NCBI GenBank assembly: GCA_023388965.1
Contig: JAEWFF010000018.1
Span: forward strand, 167,075 to 231,074
Direction: 5' to 3'
Length of the DNA: 64,000 nucleotides
Source of the DNA: Pseudomonadota bacterium
GTDB taxonomy: Bacteria > Pseudomonadota > Alphaproteobacteria > Rhizobiales > Methylopilaceae
Part shown: in pieces, positions 24,503-34,589 of the stretch
Layout of the letters: each line of letters opens with the position of its first letter
How positions within the stretch are numbered: position 1 is the first letter of the stretch
The notes under the pieces: model-generated
What the model was told of the DNA's origin: nothing
What the model saw: only the letters and a program-made list of their open reading frames with translations
The model's database searches: none
Made by a program: the position numbers and the translations under genes

Positions 24503-25723
24503 ATGCACGATGGTCCGAAACAGCCGCAGGGCAGCGTCTCTGAAGTTTTCCGCGTCTTCCTGAAGCTTGGCCTGACCTCATTTGGCGGCCCGATCGCCCA
24601 TCTCGGCTATTTCCGCGATGATCTGGTCACGCGCCGCAAATGGCTGAGCGAGAGCGCCTATGCCGATCTCGTGGCGCTTTGCCAGTTCCTGCCGGGTCCC
24701 GCCTCCAGCCAGGTCGGTTTTGCTCTCGGGCTGACGCGGGCGGGCTGGGGCGGTGCGCTCGCGGCCTTCATCGCCTTCACCCTGCCGTCGGCCCTGGTCC
24801 TCCTCGTTCTGGCGCTGACCTCGGCGCGGATCGAAAGCCCCCTGCAAGCGGGCGTGCTGCACGGGTTGAAGATTGTCGCCGTCGCCATTGTCGCGCAGGC
24901 GGTCTGGGGCATGGCGCGCAATCTCTGTCCGGACCGCGAGCGCGCGGCGATAGCCGTATTGGCCGTGATCGTGCTGGCCTTTGCGCCGGGGGCCGTCGGG
25001 ATGATGGGCGCGATTCTTCTGGGCGCCATCGCCGGACTGGGGCTCGGCAAGGGGCAGGCCGCCGCCGGGTCGCATCTGCCGGTGCCGGTCTCGCGAGGGG
25101 CGGGGCTGGCGGCCCTGCTGCTGTTCGCCCTTCTGCTTGCCGGCCTGCCGCTTCTGGCCGGGCTGGGGCAGGGGCTGGCTCTGGCCGACAGTTTCTACCG
25201 TGCCGGTTCGCTGGTCTTCGGCGGCGGCCATGTCGTGCTGCCGTTGCTTCAGGCCGAGACGGTCGCGCCCGGCTGGGTGTCCGAGGATGCGTTCCTCGCG
25301 GGCTATGGCGCGGCGCAGGCCGTGCCGGGGCCTCTGTTCACCTTCGCCGCTTGGCTTGGCGCGGTCATGGGCCCGCAGCCGAACGGCGTTGCGGGCGCGG
25401 CCATCGCGCTTATGGCTCTGTTTCTGCCGGGTTTTCTGATCCTGATCGGTGCGCTGCCCTTCTGGGCCCAGTTCCGCCGCAAGGCATGGGCGCAATCGGC
25501 CATGCAGGGGGCCAATGCGGCGGTGGTGGGCATTCTGGGCGCCGCGCTCTATTCGCCCGTCTTCACCAGCGCCATCGGCGGAATGCCCGATTTCGCGCTT
25601 GCGCTGGTCTGTTTCGTTGCGTTGATGGCCTGGAAGGTCCCGCCCTGGGCCGTGGTTCTGCTGGCTGCGGCGGGCGGTGTGGCACTGGGCTGGCTGGCCT
25701 CAGTGCTTCCGGGGGCGGTTTGA
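24503..25723 (+). CDS. chrA: Chromate transporter (long, two CHR domains)
   Basis: A 406-residue inner-membrane protein made of two tandem CHR domains. The N half begins FLKLGLTSFGGPIAHLGYFRDDLV, the usual CHR opening, with QFLPGPASSQVG; the C half repeats it as FYRAGSLVFGGGHVVLPLL and AAQAVPGPLFTFAAWLG. About ten to twelve hydrophobic segments are visible. The family exports chromate by proton antiport and can relate to sulfate status. No chrB regulator is adjacent. The ribosome binding site before the ATG is weak. Confidence 0.92.
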   Translation: MHDGPKQPQGSVSEVFRVFLKLGLTSFGGPIAHLGYFRDDLVTRRKWLSESAYADLVALCQFLPGPASSQVGFALGLTRAGWGGALAAFIAFTLPSALVLLVLALTSARIESPLQAGVLHGLKIVAVAIVAQAVWGMARNLCPDRERAAIAVLAVIVLAFAPGAVGMMGAILLGAIAGLGLGKGQAAAGSHLPVPVSRGAGLAALLLFALLLAGLPLLAGLGQGLALADSFYRAGSLVFGGGHVVLPLLQAETVAPGWVSEDAFLAGYGAAQAVPGPLFTFAAWLGAVMGPQPNGVAGAAIALMALFLPGFLILIGALPFWAQFRRKAWAQSAMQGANAAVVGILGAALYSPVFTSAIGGMPDFALALVCFVALMAWKVPPWAVVLLAAAGGVALGWLASVLPGAV

Positions 25724-25951
25724 AGGCGCGCTCGGCTCCTGTCGGTGCGTCACCGCGATATCCCGTGCGATCTTAAGGGCTTCGTTGCGGCTGAGCGGGC
25801 TGAGAACGGTCAGGTCTTCCGTTTCCTCGAAGGGGACATAGGCCACCGGCCGTCCGCTCGCATCGATAAGTTTGTACGCCTGTTTTTCCTCGATGATCCG
25901 CCAGGGATGAGGAAAGGTCCTGCAAACGGCATTCGCCGCTCTTCTAAACAT
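25700..25951 (-). CDS. Small conserved hypothetical protein (rhizobial WR-E-x-Y type)
   Basis: An 83-residue protein resembling short rhizobial proteins with the pattern P-x-P-W-R-x-x-E ... Y-x-x-x-D-A-x-G-x-P-x-A-Y-V ... L-x-x-x-E-A-x-x-I-A-x-x-I-A. Here PHPWRIIEEKQAYKLIDA and GRPVAYVPFEE are followed by LSRNEALKIARDIA. Function unknown. Its 3' end overlaps the 3' end of chrA by 24 bases in tail-to-tail fashion. Confidence 0.72.
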   Translation of the reverse strand: MFRRAANAVCRTFPHPWRIIEEKQAYKLIDASGRPVAYVPFEETEDLTVLSPLSRNEALKIARDIAVTHRQEPSAPSNRPRKH

Positions 25952-26054
25952 CGTAATGACTCCGCATGATTCACGCGGCGGCGGACCATATGCTCAAGTT
26001 CCGGGAAGGCAACCCGGCTGGTGCAACCCTGTAATGCAGCAAACGCATTACACA

Positions 26055-26291
26055 TCAAAGGCCGCCTCTGTGCTGCTCGTCGTAACCTTTACGCGAGCTG
26101 TAGAAGAGGATGAACATCAGCCCGAAGCCGAGGGTGCATGTCACGATAATGCCGGCGATGAGGGCGACCCATCCCGCGGCGGGCATGGAGGTCTCGACGG
26201 AGGTCCACATATACCAGGCGGTATAGACGGCAAGGGCCAGGATAGACCCCAGCGCCACATAGAGAAGTCCACGGCCCATGACGGTTCCCAT
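26055..26291 (-). CDS. Small two-helix membrane protein
   Basis: A 78-residue protein with two hydrophobic segments (residues about 9-28 and 38-62) and a short charged tail SRKGYDEQHRGG. The Met at residue 5 is an equally good start. It follows the universal stress gene on the same strand after about 55 bases, so co-expression is likely. I recognise no family. Confidence 0.6.
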   Translation of the reverse strand: MGTVMGRGLLYVALGSILALAVYTAWYMWTSVETSMPAAGWVALIAGIIVTCTLGFGLMFILFYSSRKGYDEQHRGGL

Positions 26292-26345
26292 GCGTTCCCT
26301 GAAAGGACAACACGGGACACCGCCGTTAGGTTGCGGGAGTACCTG

Positions 26346-26792
26346 TTACCGGACGATCAGGGTCGGAATCGTGCTCTGGGTAACGACCTCGGAGGCAATG
26401 CTTCCCAGAAGCACGCGGTTGAGCCCGCGCCTTCCGTGAGACGCCATCACGATCAGATCGGCGCCGTTGTCGGCGGCGGCGCTCAGCACGCCTTCGGCGG
26501 GGTGGGAATTCTGAACGTGCAGGACCTTGGCTGTCACGCCCAGTGCCTCGGCGGTTTTTGCAGCGGCGCTCAGAATCTCGTTCGCGGATTCGCCGGTCAG
26601 CCTCTGATAGTCTTCGGCGGCGGTGAAATTTCCGTGCCGCGCCGCAAGCGCCATTTCCACCGGCGGCCACATCGGCGTGACCGTGACGATCGTGACGTTC
26701 GCGCCGAGGGATTTCGCCAGATCGAGGCCGTATCTGACGCCCTTGTCTGAAATATCCGAACCGTCCGTCGGGATGAGAATGTGCTTGTACAT
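26346..26792 (-). CDS. Universal stress protein (UspA fold)
   Basis: A 148-residue single-domain Usp. It begins MYKHILIPTDGSD and ends with ASHGRRGLNRVLLGSIASEVVTQSTIPTLIV, the region holding the G-x9-G-S nucleotide motif, with Ala in place of the first Gly of the full ATP motif. The frame continues upstream, but 26792 is the normal start. A close paralogue lies at 62750-63196 with the same length and 3' end motif. Confidence 0.92.
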   Translation of the reverse strand: MYKHILIPTDGSDISDKGVRYGLDLAKSLGANVTIVTVTPMWPPVEMALAARHGNFTAAEDYQRLTGESANEILSAAAKTAEALGVTAKVLHVQNSHPAEGVLSAAADNGADLIVMASHGRRGLNRVLLGSIASEVVTQSTIPTLIVR

Positions 26793-26892
26793 CAGGTCCT
26801 CATGGCGGGGTTGAATTCCACGTAACCAGCCATGGCACCTGCGATTTGTCGATAGGGGAAGTTCCTGAGGCTGAAGCGCCTTTCGCCGCACG

Positions 26893-27721
26893 AGGGCGCG
26901 TGGTCGTTCAGGGCGGGGGCGATGGAACGGGTCCCAACAACAGCGCGAGACGGGCAGAGCTAAGCCGTATTATTGTAATTACTTTTATTCACCAAAAGCA
27001 TAGAAAACGGGCGCAAAGTATGAATTCGGCAACAAATAATGCAGCATTTCAACGGGTTAAATAGGATTCCCTGCTTTGTGGAAACAGGGAATTTTGGCTG
27101 CAGTTGCAGGGAATCGGAACGCTCGGAACAGGGAATTGCACTGTACAGAACAGGGATCTAATTCCCTGTTCTGAATGTGAGCTTGGGTGCCCATTCCATT
27201 AGGAACGAGTGGCTCGCGGGATATCGAACATAACGTCGCGGTTGTCCCCGCTTCAAGATTTCCATGATGGGGGCGGCGTTGCGGACGAGGGCGTGCGCCT
27301 GTGGGCATGTCTCCAGAATTATCTTTACAGAAGATCGGGTATGTACAAAAGCCTGTGGATTAGTCTGGCGATCTTAGAACAATCGCTTGGCATCAGGGGC
27401 TTTCCTATGCTGCTTTGTCTGCATTGGCCGAGCACGTCATGCTTGGTCACCTAAGGGAAGCAGAAATTCACGTCCGTGTTTGGGACGGTAGAGCTTGAGT
27501 TTAAGCGCGGCAGCATCCCGACCTTGAGAGCTCGTTGAGAGCACCAAGAGTCGAGGTGTGCCTTGATGCTGTGACGGCCTCCACTTTGGAGGTCTAATAT
27601 GAAAAGCAATTCTCGAGACCGTACCCGTCCCAAATCCGCCTCTGTTCCGGGCGCGGGACATAACGGCTTTACCCCGCGCCATTCCACCACCGTTGCGATG
27701 GTGCCGCTGGAGAGGGTCTCT
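26893..27721. other. Non-coding junction region between chromosome and prophage remnant
   Basis: About 830 bases with no convincing gene. It starts with an AT-rich stretch (26960-27065), then has four copies of a CAGGGAAT/CAGGGATC motif (near 27085, 27107, 27128 and 27150), the last being half of a perfect inverted repeat. A short frame at 27599 has poor coding character and runs out of phase into the truncated tape-measure gene. The left boundary of the prophage remnant lies here. Confidence 0.5.
27147..27172. repeat. Perfect inverted repeat AGAACAGGGA / TCCCTGTTCT
   Basis: Ten-base arms at 27147-27156 and 27163-27172 around a six-base loop TCTAAT. The arm sequence is a member of the CAGGGA repeats just upstream. 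Function unknown. Confidence 0.7.
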
Positions 27722-27723
27722 AG

Positions 27724-29028
27724 GAGCAGGTCAAAGGCGTTGCGGCCGAAGGCTATCAGGGGCTCGACAAGGCCCTCGGCAATCTCCGGATGTCCTATGA
27801 GGGATTCTTCGACACGATCGCGTCGGGCTCCGGCATCCAGAATGTTCTCGCCGCCGGCGCGCAGACGCTGGGCAAGGTGTTCGACGGGCTGAAAGCGCAA
27901 GCGGAAATTCTGAGCCCAGCGCTCAAGAAGATTTCCGACAGATTGGTCGAGATCATTACGAACAAGGAAAACGTCGAGGCGTTTGTCGGCGCGCTAGTTC
28001 GTGGCTTCAAGTGGATCGTCGAAGAGACGATGCGCGGGATTACGACGCTCGAAAACTTCGGCGCAATCCTGAGGCAGATCGGCGCGCTCGCCGTCAATAT
28101 CATCTCCGGCGACTGGCAGGGCGTGAAGGATTCGTGGAACGGTTTCGGCGAGGTCGTCGAGGCGAACCGCAAGCGGATCGAGGATACCGAGGCGGCGATC
28201 AAATCGCTTTGGGAGACGAGCGCCGACGATCGCGTCAAGAACGCCTTCGCCGCGTTCGATCCGGCGAACGACAACAGGCCGGAACGCACGGCGTTTGGCG
28301 AGGGTGAGCCGAAGGGCCTTTCCGACGCCGAACAGAAGAAGCTCGATCGCGAACGCGAAATGATGGAGGCGCGATTTGCCCGTCTCCAAGAGATGTTCAT
28401 GTCCGAGGAGGAGCTTGAGCGTACGCATTATGAAAAGCGCCTCGAAGAGCTTCAGAAGTTTCAGGATGCGCGGATTGCCAGCGACGAAGAAGTCGCGGAG
28501 CTGCGCGCGAAGATCGAGCAGGATTATGCGGACAGGGGCGCCCGCATTCAGGAAGAGCGCCTGAACAGCTTTGCGTCGACCCTCGGCTCGGCCGGCTCGA
28601 TCATCGAAAGCCTGACCAAGATCATGGGCAAGGAGGGCGACAAGCAGCTTGGCATCGTCAAGGCCCTGTCGCTCGCGGAGGCTCTGATCAATGTCTATAC
28701 GGGCATCACGGCGGCGCTGCGCCTGCCGTTCCCGGCGAATATGGCGGCGGCCGCCGCTGTCGCCGCCAAAGGCTTTGCGGTGGTCGCCTCAATGCGCAGC
28801 GTGTCGAAGGGCTCAAGCAGTGGCTCGGGCGGCGCAGGTGGCGGCGGTGGCACCGGCACGGCGGCCGCGAGCGCCGGCGCGCAGGAAAGCTCCGGACCGT
28901 CGCGCGAGCTGATTGTTTCGGGCATCCGGCCGGATCAGCTCTACACCGGCGAGACGCTGCGCAATCTCATGGATGCGCTCGTCGAGAAGCAGAACGACGG
29001 CTACAAACTCGTGACGCTGGCGGCCTGA
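27724..29028 (+). pseudogene. Tape-measure protein, 5'-truncated
   Basis: About 434 codons are open from just after an in-frame TAG at 27721; the first ATG is at 27790. The protein has the look of a tape-measure C-terminal region: long helices with many Lys/Glu (residues about 140-260 from the ATG), the segment LGIVKALSLAEALINVYTGITAALRLPFP with a membrane-like stretch, then a Ser/Gly linker and an ordered tail. Intact tape measures of this type are much longer, so the N-terminal part has been lost. In the virion the protein sets tail length. The tail gene follows after two bases. Confidence 0.72.
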
Positions 29029-29030
29029 AC

Positions 29031-29852
29031 ATGCTCGTCATCAGCGATGCTCTTGCGCTCTCGCCCGCCTATGCGCCGAGCGCGAACAATCCGATCATCG
29101 GATGGCGCAATCTCGTCACTGTGCAGGGCGTCAGTGCGGACAGCGAGGATGCGGGTTATCCCGCCGTCAACCTCGCGAACCCATCGACCTCGGTAAAGCA
29201 GCAATGGCGGAGCACATCGACCGCTACGCAGTATGTGACGTTCACGCTCGCGACCGAGCGGCCGGTCGATTATGTCGGGCTGGCCCGGCACAATTTCGGT
29301 TCGGGCCAGATCGAGATCACGGCGCAATATCCTGACCCGGACAATCCGGGGCAGTGGCTCGATCTTGCCGGGCCATTCGCGCCGGGCACGGACGAGGCGA
29401 TCATCCTGCGCGGTGTGCCGGTCTATGTCGATACGCTGAGGCTCAAGCTCGTGCCGTCCGATGTGCCGCCGTGGTTGGCCGTCGCCTATGTCGGCGAACT
29501 GCTCGTTCTTCCGCGCCGCATCTATGTCGGCCATACGCCGCTGCACATGGGCGGTCAGGCGGAGATCGTCACCGGCATGTCGGAGAGCGGCGAATTTCTC
29601 GGCCGCACGCTGATCCGCGATGAACGCTCGACCGGGTTCACGATGTCGAATGTCAATCCGGCATGGCTGCGCGCGAACATGCTGTCGTTCTTCGATGCCG
29701 CCAAGACGAAGCCGTTCTTCTTTGCGTGGCGACCTCAGGACTATCCCCTCGAATCCGGCTTCGCCTGGCTGACGAATAGCCCGCGCCCGGTCAACCAGAG
29801 ATCGAACGGGATGATGTCGGTCGAGTTCCAGTTGGGCGGGCTCGCGCTGTGA
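29031..29852 (+). CDS. Phage tail structural protein
   Basis: A 273-residue soluble protein, mostly beta by composition, lying between tape measure and tail hub-like genes. A central part with VDYVGLARHNFGSGQIEITAQYPDP resembles a sugar- or ligand-binding beta-sandwich, but no firm domain is assigned. Its position suggests a distal tail or baseplate part. The TGA overlaps the GTG start of the next gene, so the two are co-translated. Confidence 0.7.
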   Translation: MLVISDALALSPAYAPSANNPIIGWRNLVTVQGVSADSEDAGYPAVNLANPSTSVKQQWRSTSTATQYVTFTLATERPVDYVGLARHNFGSGQIEITAQYPDPDNPGQWLDLAGPFAPGTDEAIILRGVPVYVDTLRLKLVPSDVPPWLAVAYVGELLVLPRRIYVGHTPLHMGGQAEIVTGMSESGEFLGRTLIRDERSTGFTMSNVNPAWLRANMLSFFDAAKTKPFFFAWRPQDYPLESGFAWLTNSPRPVNQRSNGMMSVEFQLGGLAL

Positions 29853-32107
29853 CCGATCGCGATGCTGTCGAATATGTCGAGATCGATCTTGATGTCTGCT
29901 CGCTCTCGTATGGTGTGGCGCCATGCACTGCGAGCGGGCCGGACAAGTGCTTCAACACGAAGAAGACCTGCGCCGATCGCGTGAACTATGCGTCCTCGAA
30001 GGAGACACTGCGCTTTTCGGGACAGGGCACGCACTACGATCACGCCGGCATCGAGGCCATTGCCAGCATCGAGCGCGTCGACTTCACGCCGGCGATCATC
30101 TCGCTCGGAGAGGATCTGGGTCAGAGGGCCAGCCTGAGCGTCACCTTCCGCGATCATCCGTGGAGCGACACGGGCGCCGGCGGCGATCCTTATTGGGCGG
30201 AGCGTGGTTACGATCCATTTGAGCGGGGAACCTTCTGGGGCAAGTTCCGCGCCCGCCAGCCCTTCATGCGCGGCGTCGTGCTGCGCTGGTATTCGGGTTT
30301 CGCCGGTCAGACGCTCGACCAGATGGAACGGCGGACCTTCGTTGTCGAGAGCTTCACCGGCCCGACGCCTGACGGGCGCTTTACGCTGACGGCGAAAGAC
30401 CCGCTCAAGATGCTGGACGGGGACCGTGCTCAAGCGCCGAAGTTGTCGAACGGGTTTCTGAACGCGGATGTGGACGAGGACGACACGACGATCGTGCTGT
30501 CGCCCTCGGGCATCGGCAACCTCGAATATCCGGCCTCGAATTTCTTTGTCGCCATCGGCGGCGGCGAGATCGTCAAAGTCACGTCCCGCAGCGGCGACAC
30601 GCTGACGGTCGAGCGCGCGCAGAAGAACACCGAGGCCAAGGCGCACAAGGCACAGGACCGCGTGCAGATCTGCCTCGATATCGTGGCGCAGCCGCCGAGC
30701 GCGATACTCGAACTCTTGTGCAGCACCTATGCGTCCGTCCCGGCCGAATGGATGCCGGTCGAGGCATGGGAGGCGGAGGAAACCGCGAAGCTCGGGCAGG
30801 TCTATTCGCGCTGCATCGCCGAGCCGACGCCGGTCGGCAAGCTCGCCGCGAGCCTGATCCGTGTGGCTGGCGGCCTGTTCTATTGGGACGATCTGTCAGA
30901 GAAGCTGCGCTTCCGGGTGCTCGGTCAGATCGCGACGGACGCGGAGACGTTCGACCCGTCGAATGTCCTGAAGGATTCGCTCTCGATCCGCGAGCAGCCG
31001 AACCTCCGCGTCTCGCAGGTCTGGACATATTTCGCGCAGATCAACCCGCTCAAGAAAGAGGATGATACCGACAACTATCGCTCCACGGCGGTGATGGTCG
31101 ATCTCGAGCGAGAGAGCGATTACGGCCTGCCGGCGATCAAGAAGGTGTTTGCGCCTTGGATCGCAGATTTTGGTCGAGCCTCTGCGATGCGCGTGTCGGC
31201 CTTGCAGATCGGCCGCTTCCGCGATCCGCCGCGCCTGATCGGCTTTGCATTGCATCGTGGCGATGGCGCGCCGCCGGAAGCCGCGGGCGGCTATCGCATC
31301 CTCGCTCAGGCCATGCAGGACGCCACGGGCGGGCGAGAGAATGTCCCGATCCAGATCACGCGACTGAAGGTCGAGAAGGACCGCTATTCCTGCGAAGCCT
31401 TCGAGATGCTGTGGCAGCAGATGGACGATTTCGATCCGTCCGCACGCGTCATCTACATCGATGGCAACCGGCTCAACGTCAACCTGCGCCATGCCTACGA
31501 TCAGCTTTACCCAGCGCCGGATTCGGAGACGGTCGTCGATGTCTATATCGAGGCCGGGGTCATCGTCGGCTCGGTCAGCATCGACCTGCCTGCGCTTGTC
31601 GTCGGGGACTGGCCGGTCGGCTGCACGATCAATCTGTATGTGCGCGGCCGCATTCAGGGCCGAGGCGGCGATGCGCATGACTCTTCTCCGGCCGTTCAGA
31701 ATGTCGACGGCGGGCCTGCGCTCTATACGCGGTTCCCGGTCAATCTCGATCTCAGCGGTGGGCAGGGTCAGGTTTGGAGCGGTGGCGCCGGTGGTGTGGC
31801 GCGGCGCTACGGCGGCGAGAACCCGCAGGTCGCGGGCGGCAGCGGTGGGCAAGGCTATCTGGGTGGCAACAGAGACCGGGCGGGCGACTTCTACGTCTAT
31901 CCCGGACTTCCAGGCGGTCCGGAGGCGCCGGGATCGCAGAGCCGGCCAGGCGCATACTTTGAGTGCACGGCAGGCTCGGCGGCCGGTCAGGATAATCCGT
32001 GGGCGCTCATGTGGGTCGGCTCTGGTCACGCCGGCACGGCCATCGACGGCCTGAGTTACGTCACCAAGATCGGCGCGGGCGACATCCGCGGCCCTCAGAT
32101 CAACTGA
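29849..32107 (+). CDS. Phage tail hub/host-specificity protein with Gly-rich end
   Basis: A 752-residue protein starting with GTG that overlaps the previous stop. The N half has a Cys-containing opening (VCSLSYG, CTASGPDKCFNTKKTC) and a long beta-rich body with DPLKMLDGDRAQAPK, like distal tail proteins of siphophages. The C-terminal 150 residues are Gly-rich (GGQGQVWSGGAGGVARRYGG and similar), as in phage adhesins that fold into polyglycine helices. It probably contacts the host surface. The fibre gene follows. Confidence 0.72.
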   Translation: MTDRDAVEYVEIDLDVCSLSYGVAPCTASGPDKCFNTKKTCADRVNYASSKETLRFSGQGTHYDHAGIEAIASIERVDFTPAIISLGEDLGQRASLSVTFRDHPWSDTGAGGDPYWAERGYDPFERGTFWGKFRARQPFMRGVVLRWYSGFAGQTLDQMERRTFVVESFTGPTPDGRFTLTAKDPLKMLDGDRAQAPKLSNGFLNADVDEDDTTIVLSPSGIGNLEYPASNFFVAIGGGEIVKVTSRSGDTLTVERAQKNTEAKAHKAQDRVQICLDIVAQPPSAILELLCSTYASVPAEWMPVEAWEAEETAKLGQVYSRCIAEPTPVGKLAASLIRVAGGLFYWDDLSEKLRFRVLGQIATDAETFDPSNVLKDSLSIREQPNLRVSQVWTYFAQINPLKKEDDTDNYRSTAVMVDLERESDYGLPAIKKVFAPWIADFGRASAMRVSALQIGRFRDPPRLIGFALHRGDGAPPEAAGGYRILAQAMQDATGGRENVPIQITRLKVEKDRYSCEAFEMLWQQMDDFDPSARVIYIDGNRLNVNLRHAYDQLYPAPDSETVVDVYIEAGVIVGSVSIDLPALVVGDWPVGCTINLYVRGRIQGRGGDAHDSSPAVQNVDGGPALYTRFPVNLDLSGGQGQVWSGGAGGVARRYGGENPQVAGGSGGQGYLGGNRDRAGDFYVYPGLPGGPEAPGSQSRPGAYFECTAGSAAGQDNPWALMWVGSGHAGTAIDGLSYVTKIGAGDIRGPQIN

Positions 32108-32132
32108 TCATCCTTACATCGCGAGAGACGAT

Positions 32133-34565
32133 ATGGCGCTTGCTCATTACCAGGGCACGGTGACGAATGAATCCGGCGACGTGGAAGCCGGCGCAAGCGT
32201 CGAAGTGCGGCAGGAAGGCGCTCTCGCGCGTCTCGCGCCTATCAAAGCGACGAGCGGCGGCGCGCCGAAGGTCAATCCGATCACGGCCGACACCAGCGGC
32301 TATTTCGACTTCTGGGCCGAGCCGGGCTGGTACCGGATCAAGGCGAGCAAGGTCATTGGTGCGGAGACGTGGACGCGCGAATGGACCTATGTCTGTATCG
32401 GCGAGCCCTACGACCGCGAACACTCGGTCTATGGCGGCACGCCGCTTTATTTCGATGACGGTACGGCCGATGCCGATCCGGGCGATGGCGCAATCCGGTT
32501 CAATCATGCCACGCATGCGAGCGCGACCTTCGCCTATGTCGATGATCTGAACATCTACGGATCTTCGATCGTCGATCTCGTGAACGGCTTCGATGCGACA
32601 GGCGGCACGAACCACAAAGGCACGCTCCGTTTCGAGGCGGCAATCGACCGCTCGATCTGGCGGGAATACGTCATTACGGGAAATATCACGGACGCCGCCG
32701 GCTATCTGAAAATCCCGGTGTCGCATGTCGCCTCGGCCGGCGATATCGGCCTTGGCGATGCGCTCGTGATGCTGTTCACGCCGGCGGGTCCGGGCAAAGC
32801 CGCCGAGATCACGAACACGCCGGCCGGCGATATTGCCGCTACGACGGTGCAGGGCGCGATCAACGAACTCGACACCGAGAAGGTCGCCAAGGCTGGCGAC
32901 ACCATGACCGGGCCGCTTACGTTGCACGCGGACCCGTCGTCCGCGCTGCACGCGGCGACGAAGGCCTATGTCGACCAGATCATCGCGGCGCAGGACGCGA
33001 TGGTGTTCAAGGGCGCGATCAACGCCTCGACGAACCCGTCCTGGCCGGCTGCGGATCGAGGTCACACCTATCGCATCAGCGTTGCCGGCCGCATGGGCGG
33101 CGCATCCGGCCCGGTGGTCGAGGCCGGCGATCTCGTTATCTGTACGACAGACGGGACGCCCGGCGGCAACAACGCGACCGTCGGCGCGAACTGGGTGATT
33201 TCGCAGACCAATATCGACGGCGCGGTCGTTGGCCCGGCGAGTGCGACCGATAATGCCATCGCGCGCTTCGATGCGACGACCGGTAAGCTGATCCAGAACA
33301 GCGGCGTCACGCTCGGCGATGACGGCTCTCTGCAATTTCCGACCGCCAACGGCGACAAGATACGATTTTACAGCACATCGTATGGCATCGGGAACGAGGA
33401 CTTTACGCTCACGCGATGGGCGACCTCCCGACATCGTTGGCGCATCGGCGGCGCTGGCGTTGCGGCCGGTACCGCCCGAATGGAACTCGAAGACGGGAAG
33501 CTCGCGCTTCTCGGCATCAAGCTCGAACAGGCTGGAAACGTCGCGCTCGACACGGCGGATATCGGCGTCTCGGTGCAGGGCTATGACGCCGATCTGGCCG
33601 CGATAGCTGATCTCTCGACGCAGGCCTACGGCCGCAGCCTGCTGACGATCTCGGCGCTTTCCGGGCTGCAAACCGCGCTTGCGATACCGACATCCACGAC
33701 GGACGAGCGCCTCGTAAGACACGACGGGACAAGCGGAGGTCAGCAAAGCTCCGCGATTGCCGTGAACGACAGCGGCGATATGTTGGGCGTCCGGAACCTG
33801 ACGATGGCGGGCGCACTGGCTCTTGCCGGTGACATCAGCCCAGCCGCGCTCTCCGCGAACGTCGACAACTACAATCCGGCCGGCCTCGCGACCGCGGCGC
33901 ATATCCGTCAGGATGCCTCGACGCATGTGCAGATTTCCGGGCTTGCGGGTGGCGCTGACGGCCGCGTAATCATCCTGCACAATATCAGCTCGTCGAATAT
34001 CGTGCTCGAGCATGAGGGTTCGAACAGTTCGGCGGCGAACCGCTTTGCGCTCGGCGCATCGATCGCGCTGTTGTCCGGCCAGTCGATCATGCTCACCTAC
34101 GACGCCACGGCGCAGCGTTGGCGCGCGGTGGGCGGTACGGGCTCAGGCTCGGGCGGCGGACTCGATGATGGTGATTACGGTGATGTGATCGTCTCCGGCG
34201 GCGGGACGATCATGGAGCTTGATCCAGATACCGTGGCGGCAATCCGCGCAGGCTGGGATTTTGATAGCGGCGAAATTGCTGTCGCATCGACTGGTCTTTC
34301 GGTTGAGCACGGGCTGGGTCAAGCCCCCTCCAAAGTCCAACTGATCCTTAGATGTAAGACCGCACAGCATGGATGGGCCATCGACGATGAACTAGTCATG
34401 TCAGGCTACGACGCGCCTGGGGCAAACGGCCAGACTATCGGCGTAAGCGCCACGCACGTCTATTGGTCCGGATATGGACCGCGTATTAACAATAAGAGTA
34501 CGGGCTCCTTCGCTGGCGCCGTAACTGCGGGGAATTGGCGCTGGGTGGTGCGCGCGAGCATCTAG
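32133..34565 (+). CDS. Phage tail fibre protein
   Basis: An 810-residue protein with the fibre repeat AKAGDTMTGPLTLHADPSSALHAATKAYVD (described by its key parts: KAGDTMTGPLTL at about 252-263 and AATKAYVDQ at about 272-280). The N-terminal 120 residues form a carboxypeptidase-regulatory-like beta domain (VTNESGDVEAGASVEVRQEG) that may attach the fibre. The middle contains short repeated beta blocks, and the C terminus has AxxWRWVVRA, probably the receptor-binding tip. It recognises the host surface. Confidence 0.82.
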   Translation: MALAHYQGTVTNESGDVEAGASVEVRQEGALARLAPIKATSGGAPKVNPITADTSGYFDFWAEPGWYRIKASKVIGAETWTREWTYVCIGEPYDREHSVYGGTPLYFDDGTADADPGDGAIRFNHATHASATFAYVDDLNIYGSSIVDLVNGFDATGGTNHKGTLRFEAAIDRSIWREYVITGNITDAAGYLKIPVSHVASAGDIGLGDALVMLFTPAGPGKAAEITNTPAGDIAATTVQGAINELDTEKVAKAGDTMTGPLTLHADPSSALHAATKAYVDQIIAAQDAMVFKGAINASTNPSWPAADRGHTYRISVAGRMGGASGPVVEAGDLVICTTDGTPGGNNATVGANWVISQTNIDGAVVGPASATDNAIARFDATTGKLIQNSGVTLGDDGSLQFPTANGDKIRFYSTSYGIGNEDFTLTRWATSRHRWRIGGAGVAAGTARMELEDGKLALLGIKLEQAGNVALDTADIGVSVQGYDADLAAIADLSTQAYGRSLLTISALSGLQTALAIPTSTTDERLVRHDGTSGGQQSSAIAVNDSGDMLGVRNLTMAGALALAGDISPAALSANVDNYNPAGLATAAHIRQDASTHVQISGLAGGADGRVIILHNISSSNIVLEHEGSNSSAANRFALGASIALLSGQSIMLTYDATAQRWRAVGGTGSGSGGGLDDGDYGDVIVSGGGTIMELDPDTVAAIRAGWDFDSGEIAVASTGLSVEHGLGQAPSKVQLILRCKTAQHGWAIDDELVMSGYDAPGANGQTIGVSATHVYWSGYGPRINNKSTGSFAGAVTAGNWRWVVRASI

Positions 34566-34589
34566 TGTGTTCTTCGGCAGGGCGATCGT

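Noticed and set aside
27599..27892. 97-codon frame at the prophage left edge
   Set aside because: Out of phase with the tape-measure frame for its second half and Arg/Ser-rich; a junction artefact is more likely.
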